This document shows positions 10,706 through 23,452 of a stretch of DNA of 64,000 nucleotides, piece after piece. Origin of the DNA: Quercus robur. Taxonomy: Eukaryota > Streptophyta > Magnoliopsida > Fagales > Fagaceae. The notes beneath the pieces were generated by a model. The model saw only the letters and a program-made list of their open reading frames with translations, was not told the origin of the DNA and searched no databases. Positions within the stretch are counted from its first letter, which is position 1; every line of letters starts with the position of its first letter. The position numbers were made by a program, and so were the translations under genes. The stretch covers positions 78,505,834 to 78,569,833 of the forward strand of contig NC_065538.1 of the NCBI RefSeq assembly GCF_932294415.1. Direction: 5' to 3'.

Positions 10706-12042
10706 TTCTTTGTATTCAACAGTCAGTACAAGGTATATCAACTCTTTCTTAATAATAATAATTTGTATAATTAAAAAAAAAAAATAGTGAGTAATATGTC
10801 TGTGAGTTATATATAAAAAATAATTATAATATTTTACGTAACAAATGTATAAAAGTAAATTTATATAGTTCTAGCTTCCTCTTTTTTCCCCAACTTAAAT
10901 GAAAGAGTTTTTCAACCCTCAAGTTTTCTACCCCAACCAAAACACACGAAGGGAACTTAAAGTCTCTTCTAACCCTCAAGTTTTTTCATCCCCTCCTTAC
11001 TTTCTATTTCTTCACTTTTCTATACCACAAACTGAACAAGGCCTAAGTGCCTAGAGTGAGTAAGGGAGGGGTAGATTTATGAATTCCTAATCAAAATTAA
11101 TAAAAAAATAATAATAAAAAAACTACAATAAGAACAATAAAATTGTGAACGCTTTGGTCAACGTAGACAGAAGAAACTATATTTTTGGGTATCATTACCT
11201 TCGCACTACTTTTGATCTCAAATTGATTATTAAGTTGTCTTAAATATGAAAATATTTCCTTACAACATCATTAAAATTGTACAATAAAATTGATATGATT
11301 AAAAATACAAAATACAAAAATATGCTACATGGACCTACATGGCATAAGCAAATAGCATAAAAACAAAAGATTATGAAGCAATTCCAATTAGTGACACAAT
11401 TTGTATTATAATTTATCATTGTGGGTTTGAAAGAATTCCAATTGCTGCCAGTTGTAAACTGGCGTGATTTGTTGACCAATACAATAATGTTAAATCTGTA
11501 GTCAATTGTTTCTTTTATTTTGTTGCCTCAATCACTTTAGATGTCTCTAACAAATCGCTGCCTAAATCATAAGGGAGGTAATGGGATGGTAATAATTGCA
11601 TTTTTTATGCTTCTCATCACATCATATTTTGGTAGTGGAATTGTTTGTGATAGTATTATGGAACATGTTGATGTTAGGACAGAACCTTAATCCGAAAATT
11701 TAAGTAAATCTTAAATATAATAATATCATATCAATCAATCACAATTTAATTTTCTTACAACCACCGCCAGTACATCACCTCCTTGACCATCAACCAATAC
11801 CGTGGGTTGAGGAAGTACCAGAGTGTATTAAAGGGCTGGTGGCCCAAGATGTCTTGTAGTTGTTTTTTAATAGTTTAATTGAAAGTAACGTATTTCACAT
11901 AAAAAAAAAAAAAAAAAAAATACCGCATCTTAGAGATAGTAACAACCTAAGCCAATTTATTAATTTAGTCAAGGTTCAAGTCTATTATAGTAATTCTATC
12001 TAGTCTGAATTATGAAAGCAATCTTAACTATACTAAGCAATC
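9519..12042 (+). other. Orphan CRK intron 1 and degraded sequence
   Basis: To about 11480 this region matches intron 1 of CRK-B and CRK-C in blocks, for example GGTGGAAGTCCATCTG near 10134 and AGAAGAAACTATAT near 11170, matching 47687, 49820 and 58200. The transmembrane exon that should follow is absent. A TA microsatellite sits at 10670-10703. From 11500 to 12040 I see no gene. Confidence 0.55.
10670..10703. repeat. TA microsatellite
   Basis: About 17 uninterrupted TA units within the orphan CRK-A intron. Confidence 0.9.
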
Positions 12043-12327
12043 TTAACTAGATTTAGCAATAGCTTTTACATCTTGGATTAGAAGACCAAATGAAGCTAAG
12101 GATAGCGAATCCTCCATCAATGAGTTTATTAGAATTTCAGAATCTCCCTCAAGAATAGCAGAATCCAACCCAAGTTCTAAAGCAAACTCCAAGTTTGTTA
12201 TTGTTGCCATCGTTTCAGTTTCCAGCACGGTTAAAGGAAGTAGAAGGGAATGAGACAATGAGGCCATGAACAAACCTTTGTAGTCTCGAATTACTTCTAT
12301 CCCAGCTTTGTCCAACGTGGTAAACAA
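12043..12327 (-). pseudogene. LINE C-terminal RNase H fragment
   Basis: About 94 residues matching the RNase H domain at the end of plant LINE ORF2 proteins: degenerate AGI..VIRD near the start, ETMA around the catalytic Glu, and ILEGDSE with the second catalytic acidic residue. It is separated from the RT by broken sequence. Confidence 0.7.
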
Positions 12328-12789
12328 AGCCCCGTCAAAATTTTATTTTGTAAATACCCAATGTATTTTTCAACGATCTCCCCTTTGCCTCCACCAAAAT
12401 TTACAAATAAGCTCTGCAATTTCATGGCAAAGACCTAGTGGAAGCATAAAACAACTCATTGTAGATATTGGAATGGCTTAAACCACTGCCTTAATCAAAA
12501 CTTCTCTACCTGCCTGTGACAGTAGCTTCTCTTCCCAACCTTATCATTTTCTCCACACTCTTTCTTTGTTGTAATCAAAACTTGCTTTTTTGTGTCTTCC
12601 AATAAGTGATGGTAGCCCTAAATACGTGCCATAGTGCAAAATCTCTGAAACCCCTAATGCTTCCTTTATTTCTATTTTTGTTACATCAGTTGTTGATTTG
12701 CTAAAAAACAGAGATGTTTTCCTTCTGTTTATTTGCTGCCCTGAAACACCTTCATAATTAGTCAATATTTACAACACCTTTTGACAATC

Positions 12790-13563
12790 CTATCCATTTG
12801 ACCAGCAAAAAAGGACACTATAATCTGCAAAGAGTAGATGGGTTAGTCTTGGGCTTCTTCTACCAAGGGAGAAACCCCTAATAGTGCCATCATTTTCAGC
12901 TTTGGAAATAAGGCAATGTAATCCTTCAATGTACAAAAGTAAAAGGAATGGGGATAAGGGATTGCCTTGGAGGATGCCCCTAGTGGTATGGATTGATCCT
13001 TTTGGTTCACCATTCATTAGAATTGAGTAGGATACTATTTTGACACAAATCATCATAAGATTTATCCTCCTCTCCTCAAACCCCAATTTCCTCATAATTT
13101 TTTCCAAAAAAGACCACTCCATCCTATCATATGCTTTGCTCATGTCAAGTTTAAGGGCTATGTAACCAGTTTTGCTAGTTTTGTGATTTTTCATGCTATG
13201 GAGAGTTTCGAAAGCAACAAGTATATTATTAGAGATTAGGCGATTTTTTGTGAAAGCACTTTGATGTTCAGTAATGATTTTTAGTAGAATTTTTTTCAAT
13301 CTATTTGCTAATACCTTAGATAAAATTTTGTAAAGTACATTACATAAGCTGATAGGTTGAAAATCATTAACAGGTTGTAGGTTTTTTGTTTTCGAGATTA
13401 GGGTGATGAAAGTATGGTTAATGGGATGGGGAAGTGTGGTCGAATTTAGGAATGACAATATGGTTTTTGTGACATCAATACCTACCAAACTCCAGTAATT
13501 TTGATAGAAGAGAGGGGACATACCATCAAGACTTGGCGCTTTCAGTGGCGCCATTTGTTTCAA
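12790..13563 (-). pseudogene. LINE reverse transcriptase domain, inactive
   Basis: A 257-residue open stretch with RT landmarks: [34 protein letters not shown] and ILQGNPLSP. The catalytic FADD box is FADY, so the second metal-binding Asp is lost. RGLRQGDPL has also decayed to RGILQGNPL. The flanking frame is broken on both sides, so this is a dead copy. Confidence 0.88.
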
Positions 13564-16500
13564 TGCTTCTTGTACTTCCCATCTCCTCGGTGAGAAGCTT
13601 TCGCATCAGATTCAAGGCTTCCTCATGTAGAACCGGGTTTGTGGATGTAATCAGACCTTGATAAAACTCAATGAAAGTTTTTGCTATCGACTCATCATTC
13701 ATGTCTAGGGTAACTCAGGTGGTTTTCTGCATTGAGACTGGCCTCAAAGTTGATTGGATGGTCTGACTTAAAGATGGTTGAAAAGTAATCAAGGATGATG
13801 CCCTCAACTCCCTCCTGGTCTTCTTGCCAAATGCCATTTGGATTCATGAGTCCCACAATTTTATTGTTCCGACGCTTTTAGAAGGCTATGGTGTGGAAGA
13901 ACTTCATATTCTAATCACCCCATTTGATCCATAGTGCTCTAGATCTTTGGTGCCACATGATTTCCTCCCTTATCAACATCTCGTTAATCTCTTTATTCAA
14001 GCTCTGTATCTCTAATGCCTTTTCATGAAGGCTGTTAAGGGATTCAAGTTGTTGGAGTTGATTCTGCTTCTATTTCAAAGTTTTGTTCACATATCCAAAC
14101 TCTCTCCAATTCCATCTTTGGAGTTACTCCTAGCATCTCTTCAGTTTGTCTATGACTTCAAAGTTTGGGTCACCCTAGTAAGGATCTCAGGCTTTTTCTA
14201 CCACCTCCATGCACCCTTCTTCTCTCATCCACATGGCTTCGAAGAAAAATCTTTTCTTGGCCGGTTTTTGGGTTTGCCTTCTTTTGAGGAGAAGCATTAG
14301 GAGGTAATGATCAAAGATAGACATTGAGGAGTGATGGACTTTAGCCTTAGGGAATTTCTCCATCTAGTCCTCATTAGCCACCATTCTACTCAGTCTAAAA
14401 AGGGTACACTACTCCCTAATTGACCAATACACCATGTAAATATTTTCCCAATAAAACCTAAATCATATAAACCACACCTGCTCAAGTACTCTCTAAATGC
14501 TATCTTCTGCTTTACATCTCTATCCATCTAGCCAAGCTTCTCAATAGGGTGTGAAATCTCATTGAAATCCTCGAATACCATCCATGGCATGTCACACTAG
14601 GCTCGTAGTGCTTCTAGCAGTTGCCATGAGATATGTCTTTTTCCTAAGTCTAGTTGACCATAGAAGCCTGTGGCTCGCCATGGATTAGTTGCAGGACTAC
14701 CACATCGATATGTGAGTTTGAGTAGCTCTTGAACTTGACATTGGTGCTTTCCTTCCATAGTAAAGCTAGGCCACCACTTCTCCCATCACTTCGGCCTTTG
14801 TCTCCACAAGGAAGACCAAAATTGGGTTTTTTGCCTTCACCTCGTCAGTGAAGGTTTGAATCACCAAGGATGACCCTAAACCCCAACAATTCCAGGCTAA
14901 AATCTCATTGGGCTCGGCAATGTTGCAAAGCAGCCACCACTTCACTGCCATCCTTTTGATTTTCCTTCTCTAGGGTTGCGTTTTGTTAATTCTTTCCTCT
15001 TCTTCTTTTCTGATCAATAAATTTAGGGTCTAGTTCTTGTAATGGGATTAGGCCTTCTCTTTTTGGCCATTTGGGTCTATTTCTTTATGAATTGCGCTTG
15101 GTTTCACCTCCTACTCCAGTCTCTTCCAATGCCCACTTCTCGGGCCCAACTTTTCTATTACCCATCCTTTTGGGTCGTAGGTCATAGCCATTGGGCCCAA
15201 CTTAGTGTTAGGGCCCCCTTTTTTATTATTGGGGGTTGGGCTTGGTGTCAAACCGAATCCAAAAGCAGGCTCACTAACTTGACTGGTCACTTTCTTCCAC
15301 TGCATCACCTCAACTTTGTCTGCCTAGGCTATGGGTAGTTCCAAGGATGTCTCGCCAAAGGGGTTTTGTTCTCCTCCAACTTTCCCATCAACCTTTTGAC
15401 CTTTCTATTTTCTTGCAATTCTCTCGTTAGGTGTTTTAAGGCGTCTAACTTTGTTACCAACACCAAAAGCATAGCAGTGTTACTAAAAGACAATTAGGAG
15501 CCTCATGAAGATGCTGTTCAAAATGACCATTTTTATTAATTTTTTAATATTTTATTTCAGTGATTCATTAGGTGGAATGGGACTTGAATAAATCTATTAA
15601 TTTCTAATGATGAAAGATAGAAGAAAACAATTTGGTACTTACTATGTCCCCACAATTCTACTCGCATTTTTTTGAGTTTGATCAACTTCAAGAATCCGCG
15701 CGATACCAAAATCTAAATTTTTTGGATTCATATCAGCATCTAACAATATGCTACTAGCTTTTAGATCGCGATGTATAATTCTAAGTTGAGAATCTTTGTG
15801 AAGATATTGAATTCCTCGAGCAATCCCTCCTATAATCTTATATCGTGCTGCCCAATCCAATTGTCCTTGTTTTTTTAAATCTAACAGTTCATCAAAGAAA
15901 AAAAAAAATCTAATAAGATTTAAAGAATTGCAAATGCACATCAATGAGAAATTGATGCAATTCTATTCACATAACACTATTGGATGTGTGTTTTGATGCA
16001 CAAACCATATATAAAATTGTCAAGGCTTCTATTGGGCACAAATTCATAGATGAGTATCTTCTCTTCTCCTTTTAAGCAGAATCCCAAAACCCCTGCTAAA
16101 TTTTTGTGCTGAAGCTTGGCTTGTAGTTCAACCTCATTCTTAAATTGTTCGACTCCTTGTCCAGAGCTTTTCCCTAACCTCTTTACAGCTATAACTTGTC
16201 CGCTAGGAAGTGTACCCTGGTAACATATATGTACTTGAACTGGCTTTAGAATAGTTTAATTCAAAGAATTTATTAAATCCCTACTTCAAAAAAGTTTCAA
16301 ATTCTAAATTTGATTATATTTGTATGCAGTAAATTTTCTACAGATTCTTAATTTTAAGTAATACCAAAAACAAAAACAAAAATATAAAAGGGAAAAGAAG
16401 AAGAAAAAACACAAGAAATAAATTTTGATTTATACCTTGTAAACTTTACCAAATCCACCTTCACCAATCTTGTTGTCATCTGAGAATTTGTTGGTGGCGG

Positions 16501-16963
16501 CTTCAATTGTCCCAAAATCAAATTGCAAGCAGGAGTCTACAGTTGGTAATTCACTTGCAGCTAAACATCCGAAAAAAATGAACGTAAGAGATTACATTAG
16601 AAAGAGCAATGTTTGCAGATATCATGAGGTGAGAGTTTGTACATAATCAATAGGTTCTATCATTTTCTGGCAAATTACAGTCTGTCCTCGCATTTGGCTT
16701 AACAAACCAGTTTAATGAATCGATTCCTTCACGTGTACATGAAAATGAGAAGACAGTGACATATGATGTGAACATAAGACCACTTGCATACGTACCTTGA
16801 TAATTTAGGATTTGATCAGATTTCTTAAAATTCTCTCCCTTTATTGCATTGGACTTCTTTCTTGCTCTCATTGTTAGGAAACAGAAGGACAGAATGACCA
16901 GAACCAAAGCAACAATTGGAACAACTATGGCGATTATTGTTGCCGTTGAGATTTTTTTCTTTC

Positions 16964-19167
16964 CTGCATAAACAATATCATGTTTCATTGACAACTGTAC
17001 AGTAGTCCCTTAGGAGAGAGCTGCCTAATAATTAATTAGGTCTAATCCTATGTTCCATGGACATGGCTAAAATGGGCAAGTACTCGTACTTGTACTTGTG
17101 TGCGTATCTATGTACGTAGCTTGGGTGTTTAGTTTATCTGAACTCTTAGTTTGTACTTTAAATAACATTTTATGGGTGTCATTGTACTTCTTCGATATTT
17201 ATTATCGCCTTTAAATTAATTTTAAATATGTTTTCAATAATTTTATTATTGTTACTTAATTTTAAAACCTAAAATAAAATATTATGTCCAAAAATATTTA
17301 AAATATACCTAAACAAATATTAATTAATTAATTACCGTATCCTAGCCTTGTACTCTTGTATTTCAAGAAATGTTGTACCTGTACCCATGAAATCTGCTTT
17401 TAATTTTATTTATTATTTTTTTTATGAGAAAGTTAATCAATAGAAAATAAGGAAGAAAATGTATCATATGCATAAGATATATGCATTATCTTTCTCATAG
17501 GATGTGGTTACCATATGATTGTGGAGTTCACAAACTTTCAGAGGTTGAATGCATCCATTGGATGCATAGAATACATATTGGGGAGGGAAGGATGTCCCAA
17601 TAAATCTACCAAATGGAATACCCATTAAGGTTGAGCAAAAAACCAATTATTTCAACTGAAAATTATTGTATACTCTGGGGGTAGGCTGGACTCACTCCTT
17701 TGTGAGAGGGAGGGAGTATACTCCCAAAGTATGGAATAACAACCCTTATTCAACTTAGGCATCATACAATATAATTGTCAATTTTTCAATAAATAAAAAG
17801 AAAAAGTAAGGAAGAATAGAATTGTTACTTTTTCAATAAATAAATAAACAAGTAAGGAAGAGATTAGTTGTAAGTTGTAAAAATCTGAGTTAAGTTTAAT
17901 CATGCATCCTTACACTTACAAACCAATGACAAAAGAAAAACATGAATATACGAGCTCATCCTTCGCAGAGGCCTCATGTTAGAAAGTATGAGATTTTGCC
18001 AAGTGGCGCATTCTTGGCTAAAAGAATTAAAATATTCTCAAGTGCTACATTAGAGATAAGAACAAATTAAATATTAAAATTTTGTTTTATTTGATTCAAT
18101 GTTTTAAGATTTTTTTAATTAAAAAAGTAAATATTATTTGTATCTTTTGGTTAAATGTATCAAGACTTTTCCTCCCTCATGCATATACACAATATTCTTT
18201 ACATTTAAATTCACTATTTTTACCTCTTGCACTTCTACTCCTTTATATATACCTATCCATAACCCTTCACGTCATCCCATGTCAAATACAACAGACCAGA
18301 AATGATTTCATTTATCTTCAATCTTTAAACGACACTTACCTAGCTCTATCATTGTTGTCTCATCTAATTCTAACCCGTATGAGTTGGCTACAAATAAGGA
18401 ATGAGTGGCATGCATTTTACATTGAGTGACAGTGACAATTACAGTTTTGATTTTAAGGTCAAACGTTATAGATTTGTGGGTTTTGTGAAGGATGTGATTG
18501 ATTGTGGGTGTTTTGGATGTATATTTTGTTTTAGAATTAAGAAGAAAGAGAAAGACATGTTTTATATCAACTTTTATTCTACAATATTCCTCCAAAGTTG
18601 TTTTTTAATTTCTCATTACTTGAACTAAATAATTGTAATAGATATGTTTGTGCAATTTATAATTATTTCTTCTTATGATAAACTCATTATTAACAAAATT
18701 TTATAACAATTATGCTATAATATATGTGCAACATTTTCTAAAACCATATTACATAAAATATTATGATGAACAGGTAACTTGAAAAAGTGCATCGCTCTCA
18801 TTAATTAATCACAAATTGAAAAAGTAGAAATGCCAAACACTTTATAAATGCCATGTAATTTATTTATTTATTGTAAATTTGTTAACTCCAACTTTTGAAT
18901 CCAAATCCACTATCCCACTTGATTTTTAAATAAAAATAATAATAAAAAAAAATAACTGTACCACTTTTTGTATTCTACTTTATTCCACCAATTACAATTT
19001 ATTGTGTTTATTAAAAAAAAAAAAAAATCACCATACCACTTTTTGTATTCTACTTTATGTTCCATCAATTACAACTTTTTGTGTTTATTTTTTTTCATTT
19101 TAAACTTTGGCTGTTTTATAACGAAGTTAAACAAATACAGATTAAGTTGTGATTGATGGAACATAGT
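16964..19167. other. CRK-E intron 1, 3' portion
   Basis: AT-rich intron sequence with no exon-like block. Near its right end (18958-19089) are two imperfect direct copies of a roughly 55-bp segment beginning TACCACTTTTTGTATTC, separated by a poly(A) stretch. Confidence 0.5.
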
Positions 19168-20270
19168 TGAAAGTTCAAAAACGTGTATAAACACCCTTGA
19201 ACGTTTAGACCCCCAAATACAAAATAACCAATTCAAGCTTTATGACAAACAACTAGTGTGCGGAAAATGAACATAAGCTATAAACAGAATTGGAAATCAA
19301 TCTAAGCCAATTATAAATCACATCCACAGCAGAAAATAAAAGGCAAAGATAAAGGGAAGAGAGATGCAAACACAAGGACAACACACGATGTGTTATCGAA
19401 GAGGAAACCGAAGCCCTCGGCGTAAAACCTCTCCGCCGCCCTCCAAGCGGTCAATAATCCACTAGAAAATGTAGTTGGGATACAAGGACAGCAATAGACC
19501 CTCCAAGCCTAATCTACCCAGTGTACCTAAGCCCTCCAAGCTTCTTGCTCCAACGAGGTTGCGCCGAACCTTTTTCTTTTCTAGCTTACCGGATTCCGCT
19601 ACTAGACCGTAGCATCGGCCATCCTTGACATCCTCCAATGCTTCCCAAAGCTCCAAAAACACTCAACACTCTAAATTGGTGTGGGTAGTGTTTGGATAGA
19701 AATCTCCTCTCAATAGGTATGACAATGAGAGAGGGAATGAGAAGAGACTACAAAGGTTTCTCTCTAAGAATGAGTAGCTCTCTCTAATTGGGTGGGTGTT
19801 TTGAAGAAACCTCTCTTAGGGTTTTTCTTTCTGAATAGCCACCCATATCTTGTGGAAATGAGGGGTATTTATACTGGTGTGAGAATGGAATACGAAGAGT
19901 CAGTTTTTCCAAAAACAGGGCTGGCTGGTGACTTGACCTCGTGACTTGACTGAGTCGCGAGTTCAAGTCGCGAGCTAACTTAATGGCCAGTCTGGATTTT
20001 TGTCGTGTAGTGCTCCAGGTGGCGTGACTGTTCAGCTCCCCTGCATGCTCTGCACGTGAGCAACCTTTGGCGGCTTGCAAGCCGCGAGCCACCCGCAAGT
20101 CCTAGCCGCGAGTCTCTGCTTCACTGCAATGTCTTGAGCATTTCTTCACACTCTCTCACACACTACCCTTACATGATTCCCACCTAAATACAAGGTTTCT
20201 AAGTGCTATATTACAAGCAAATTTGTCATGAAATAAAGCCAACACATGGTTGATTAAATTCAACCTTACA
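19168..20270 (-). repeat. 3' LTR of the gag-only element
   Basis: 1103 bp, from TGAAAGTTC (plus strand) to AACCTTACA. It carries a minus-strand TATAAATA box (19866-19873) and a 16-bp perfect palindrome GCGGCTTGCAAGCCGC (20070-20085). Relative to the other LTR it has 13 extra bases in the TCGCGAG repeat near 19950. Confidence 0.92.
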
Positions 20271-20283
20271 ATCTCCCCCTTTG
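20271..20283 (-). promoter_or_regulatory. Polypurine tract of the gag-only element
   Basis: Minus strand AAAGGGGGAGAT immediately upstream of the 3' LTR start (TGTAAGG). Several similar CTCCCCC stretches lie inside the element on the plus strand, near 21236, 21268, 21311 and 21378. Confidence 0.7.
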
Positions 20284-23200
20284 GCTATTCCATGACAAAA
20301 CACCCTAAAACAGACTCTAAACTTAAACATGAGTTTGGGAACAATGGTAAAACTCACTCACACCTAAATCTAGAAACTGTGTAGCTCTTGAATCATATGA
20401 ACATAATACTCCTGAAACACAACAATACACCATGATCATTGTAAGCAGAAAATTATAAATGCATATGAAACAGGCAATATGTGATCAAGCAAAGATGGAG
20501 TTAAGAAACAAATCATGGCTTGATCAAACAAGCAATCACTACAAGGTAGTGATCACAATGCTCATTCACACTTGGAATGAACACTTGAACATACAAGCTA
20601 ACAAGAACAATGCAAGTTACTTGTATGCCCAACACTCAACCAATGCATAATACACTAAGTATATGCATCTAGGAAAAATCCTACAAGGGCACAAGAGTGA
20701 CAGTACATAAACCAAAATGTAGGACATTTAGATTAGAGTACTGATTTCAACATAGCAAAAAGGCTGCATTAAGCAAGGTACATACCATAAAGCCTACAAA
20801 CTATGCATAAAACATTAACCCTAAAAACTTACAAAAGTACATGGGTACAAACACATTATATTGAATAAAAATTTAAACAATATAAACTAAAAGTGTTTAA
20901 AATTTCTCCTCTTCAAAGTGATGAGAAGCTGTGATGCACTTGGAACATATATATACTTGTACCCTGAAACACTTGCACAAAACACATTAGACCCTCAAGG
21001 TAAAGCAAGTAATAAATGACAAGTATAATATAACAAGTATAGAAATGACTACAATGATCACATAGCAAAGCAAATGATCATCTGAACATGCATTCAATGA
21101 AGCATAATAACATAGGGATATATGCATGTCCAAAGCACAAACATGATGCAATGAGAACACCAAAGCATAACACAAAGCACCATAAAGCCAACAAGAAAAC
21201 AAACAGAACAAGGTTTTTTAGTTAACACAAAGTCTTCTCCCCCTTGGTATATGCATCTCCCCTATGGAATAACTCTCCCCCTACAAATGTGCATGAGAAA
21301 TAGAATTTCTCCCCCTAAGGATGTGCACAAGAGTCATATAGAAATGACAAAATACTCCGAAACATTCTCTAGAGTGTACTCTCCCCCTTTTTGTCAGGAA
21401 TAGACAAAGGGTCAAGAAGAAACGAGGGCAAGATATGAAGGTATGAACAATGCTAATGATGCATGAGGGGTGCAAGATGAATGAGAAAATGAAGCTCAAA
21501 CCTAAGACAAAGTAACATGCTACAAAGCATAAGGTAAGCATGACATGCTAGGATGAAGAAATAAGGTAAAGACCAATGCATGACAAGGGTAGCAAAGGTG
21601 TGTGCAAGAGGTGGCTAAGTGCAATGCATGACCAATGCATGAAAAATGCACATGTGGGGCAAAGTGTGCAAAATACACAACTAATGAACCAAACATGTTC
21701 CTAATAAGGAAACATGAGAAACCCCAAAGTTTGGTACTCATCGGAGTCCAAACAAGCGAGAAAATGTCTAAGAGGCATTTTATCAAACACCTAGCATGCA
21801 CACTATGAACAAGAATGTGAAACAATGCATGAACAACATGAAATCCACCTTTAATACATGTTCTTTCTACCACAAGGGGCCAACATCCAATGCATATCAA
21901 CAAAAGAAACCAATCCCATGAAGAAAAATGACAAAAAATAAGTTTTCCCAACCCCTATGATGAAAATCCCAACCAAGAGCACAAAACTCACCAAAACATA
22001 ATCCAAAGATCAAAAATCAATGAAAAGAGTTTATAATTACCTTAGAGATGTTAATGGATTGAAAAATCATTCAAATTGGTTGGGTTTTGATGTAAAAATA
22101 TTGAAAGAGGGGTTTTAGAGAGGATGGGAGAGGTTTAAAACAAGTTTCCCACGAAAAAGCTCTTTAAAAAGCTGATTCTGGGCGACTCGCGACTGGCGAG
22201 TCGCGAGCCAAGTCGCGAGTGAGCCGCGAAACCTCTCTGTATGAACTCGCGGCTTAGACTCGCGGCTTGTAAGCCGCCAAACCGAGTAGCCAAAACTGGC
22301 AGCTTGCTGGCAGCTCACGCAAGTAGCCAAAATGAGTGGCCAAAAAATCTGACACTTGTTTTTCAAACCAGAACATGTTTAAACATTGAAAAACAAAATA
22401 AGCACTAAACATAAACACAAAAAGTAATAAAAATCACTTCCAAAAACATATAAAATGATCAAAAATATTTTTAGATTAATCCATATAAGATAGAGCACAC
22501 ACACATCACATTTAGACAAGTACAATCTAACAAATGAATAAGACATTCATTGAACATAAGGCAAGTGTGTTATGTGTGTGTATCAAATGTGGAATAGTCC
22601 TTAGTCTAGAGTGAAACTTCAATGATCAATTCAATCAAGTCATACACAACTAGTACTAAGTCAAGTGGTCTATCTCAATTATAGAAGTGAACATATATGA
22701 CCTCCCACAAGAAAATGATTACATAAGATTGAAGCTTTTCATTTGGCTTCTTACAATTCATATCATTTGATCATTTTGAATCAATACAACTCATTTTGAG
22801 CAATACATCTCATTTTTGAGATTGATGCCTGAAATTTTTGATATTTCACTTTGAAGAACAAGCCTTTGGCTTTTTGGGCATCATACATTTTCATATAAGT
22901 CGCTTTCCCTTTTTCCTAGTCGAATACTAGTATGTGCGACGGCTTTTGCAGCTCATTATCTCTTTTCATTTTGAGATTTACATTTATTGAGCTCTTTAAG
23001 CAATAAAAATAAAAGAGTGGGAAGAGATATAAGCACAAGTCTACGCATGTATCAAAACCAACATGACTATTGACTAATCATTCATGACAAGCTTGAGGAT
23101 CGATTTACAACAATCACACAAAGATGTCAAGATTTTTCCCACAAAGATATAAGTGCAAAAATAACAAGCTAAGCTCGTAAATGCACAAAACCATTTGTAC

Positions 23201-23452
23201 AAAGGTACAAGGCCAAACTCACATGTGATATGTGCTCAAACATATACGATCAAACTTTTTGAATTTTTCACTTTTTATGTGGTTTTGGATTTTTTACTCA
23301 CACAAAACTGAAATATAAAAGTAAGATCAAAAACAAAACAATGCATACAAATAAATGCAAGATGCACAAAATGCATGAAGATATGACATTTAATGCATGA
23401 AGGGTCCTATAAAGATTGAAAAAATTAGATCAAGGACCAAAAGAGCAAAAGC
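20284..23452 (-). other. Non-coding interior of the gag-only element
   Basis: About 3.2 kb rich in A on the plus strand with no domain-bearing ORF. It contains scattered CTCCCCC motifs (21236-21390) and a GC-rich block at 22180-22280 with repeated TCGCGAG/CTCGCGGCTT motifs, including GCGGCTTGTAAGCCGC (22262-22277), close to the LTR palindrome. Confidence 0.6.

Larger units (their letters stand above)
12043..15490 (-). mobile_element. Decayed L1-type LINE, minus strand
   Basis: A non-LTR retrotransposon read from about 15490 down to 12043. In order: a degenerate N-terminal piece (15480-15310), an endonuclease start with the AWNCWGLG motif (14766-14951), a largely frame-broken endonuclease (14750-13600), the reverse transcriptase (13563-12790), thumb/connection (12765-12544) and a plant LINE RNase H domain (12327-12043). 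The zinc-finger RVT segment expected between thumb and RNase H is deleted. It sits where exons 6 and 7 of CRK-E should be. I could not identify a poly(A) tail or target duplication. Confidence 0.85.

Noticed and set aside
10559..10741. ORFs with long Ile-Tyr repeats, also at 48570, 49896 and 55240
   Set aside because: Translations of TA microsatellites.
15111..15338. Opposing ORFs near the LINE 5' end as a separate gene
   Set aside because: They overlap the degraded N-terminal part of the minus-strand LINE and show no independent features.
19462..19662. 66-residue ORF duplicated at 24846-25046
   Set aside because: It is present twice only because it lies in the two LTRs; no domain and no independent support.
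20987..21951. Several minus-strand ORFs of 74-143 residues in the gag-only element
   Set aside because: Cys/Phe/His-rich low-complexity translations without homology to pol domains; not consistent in frame or start.
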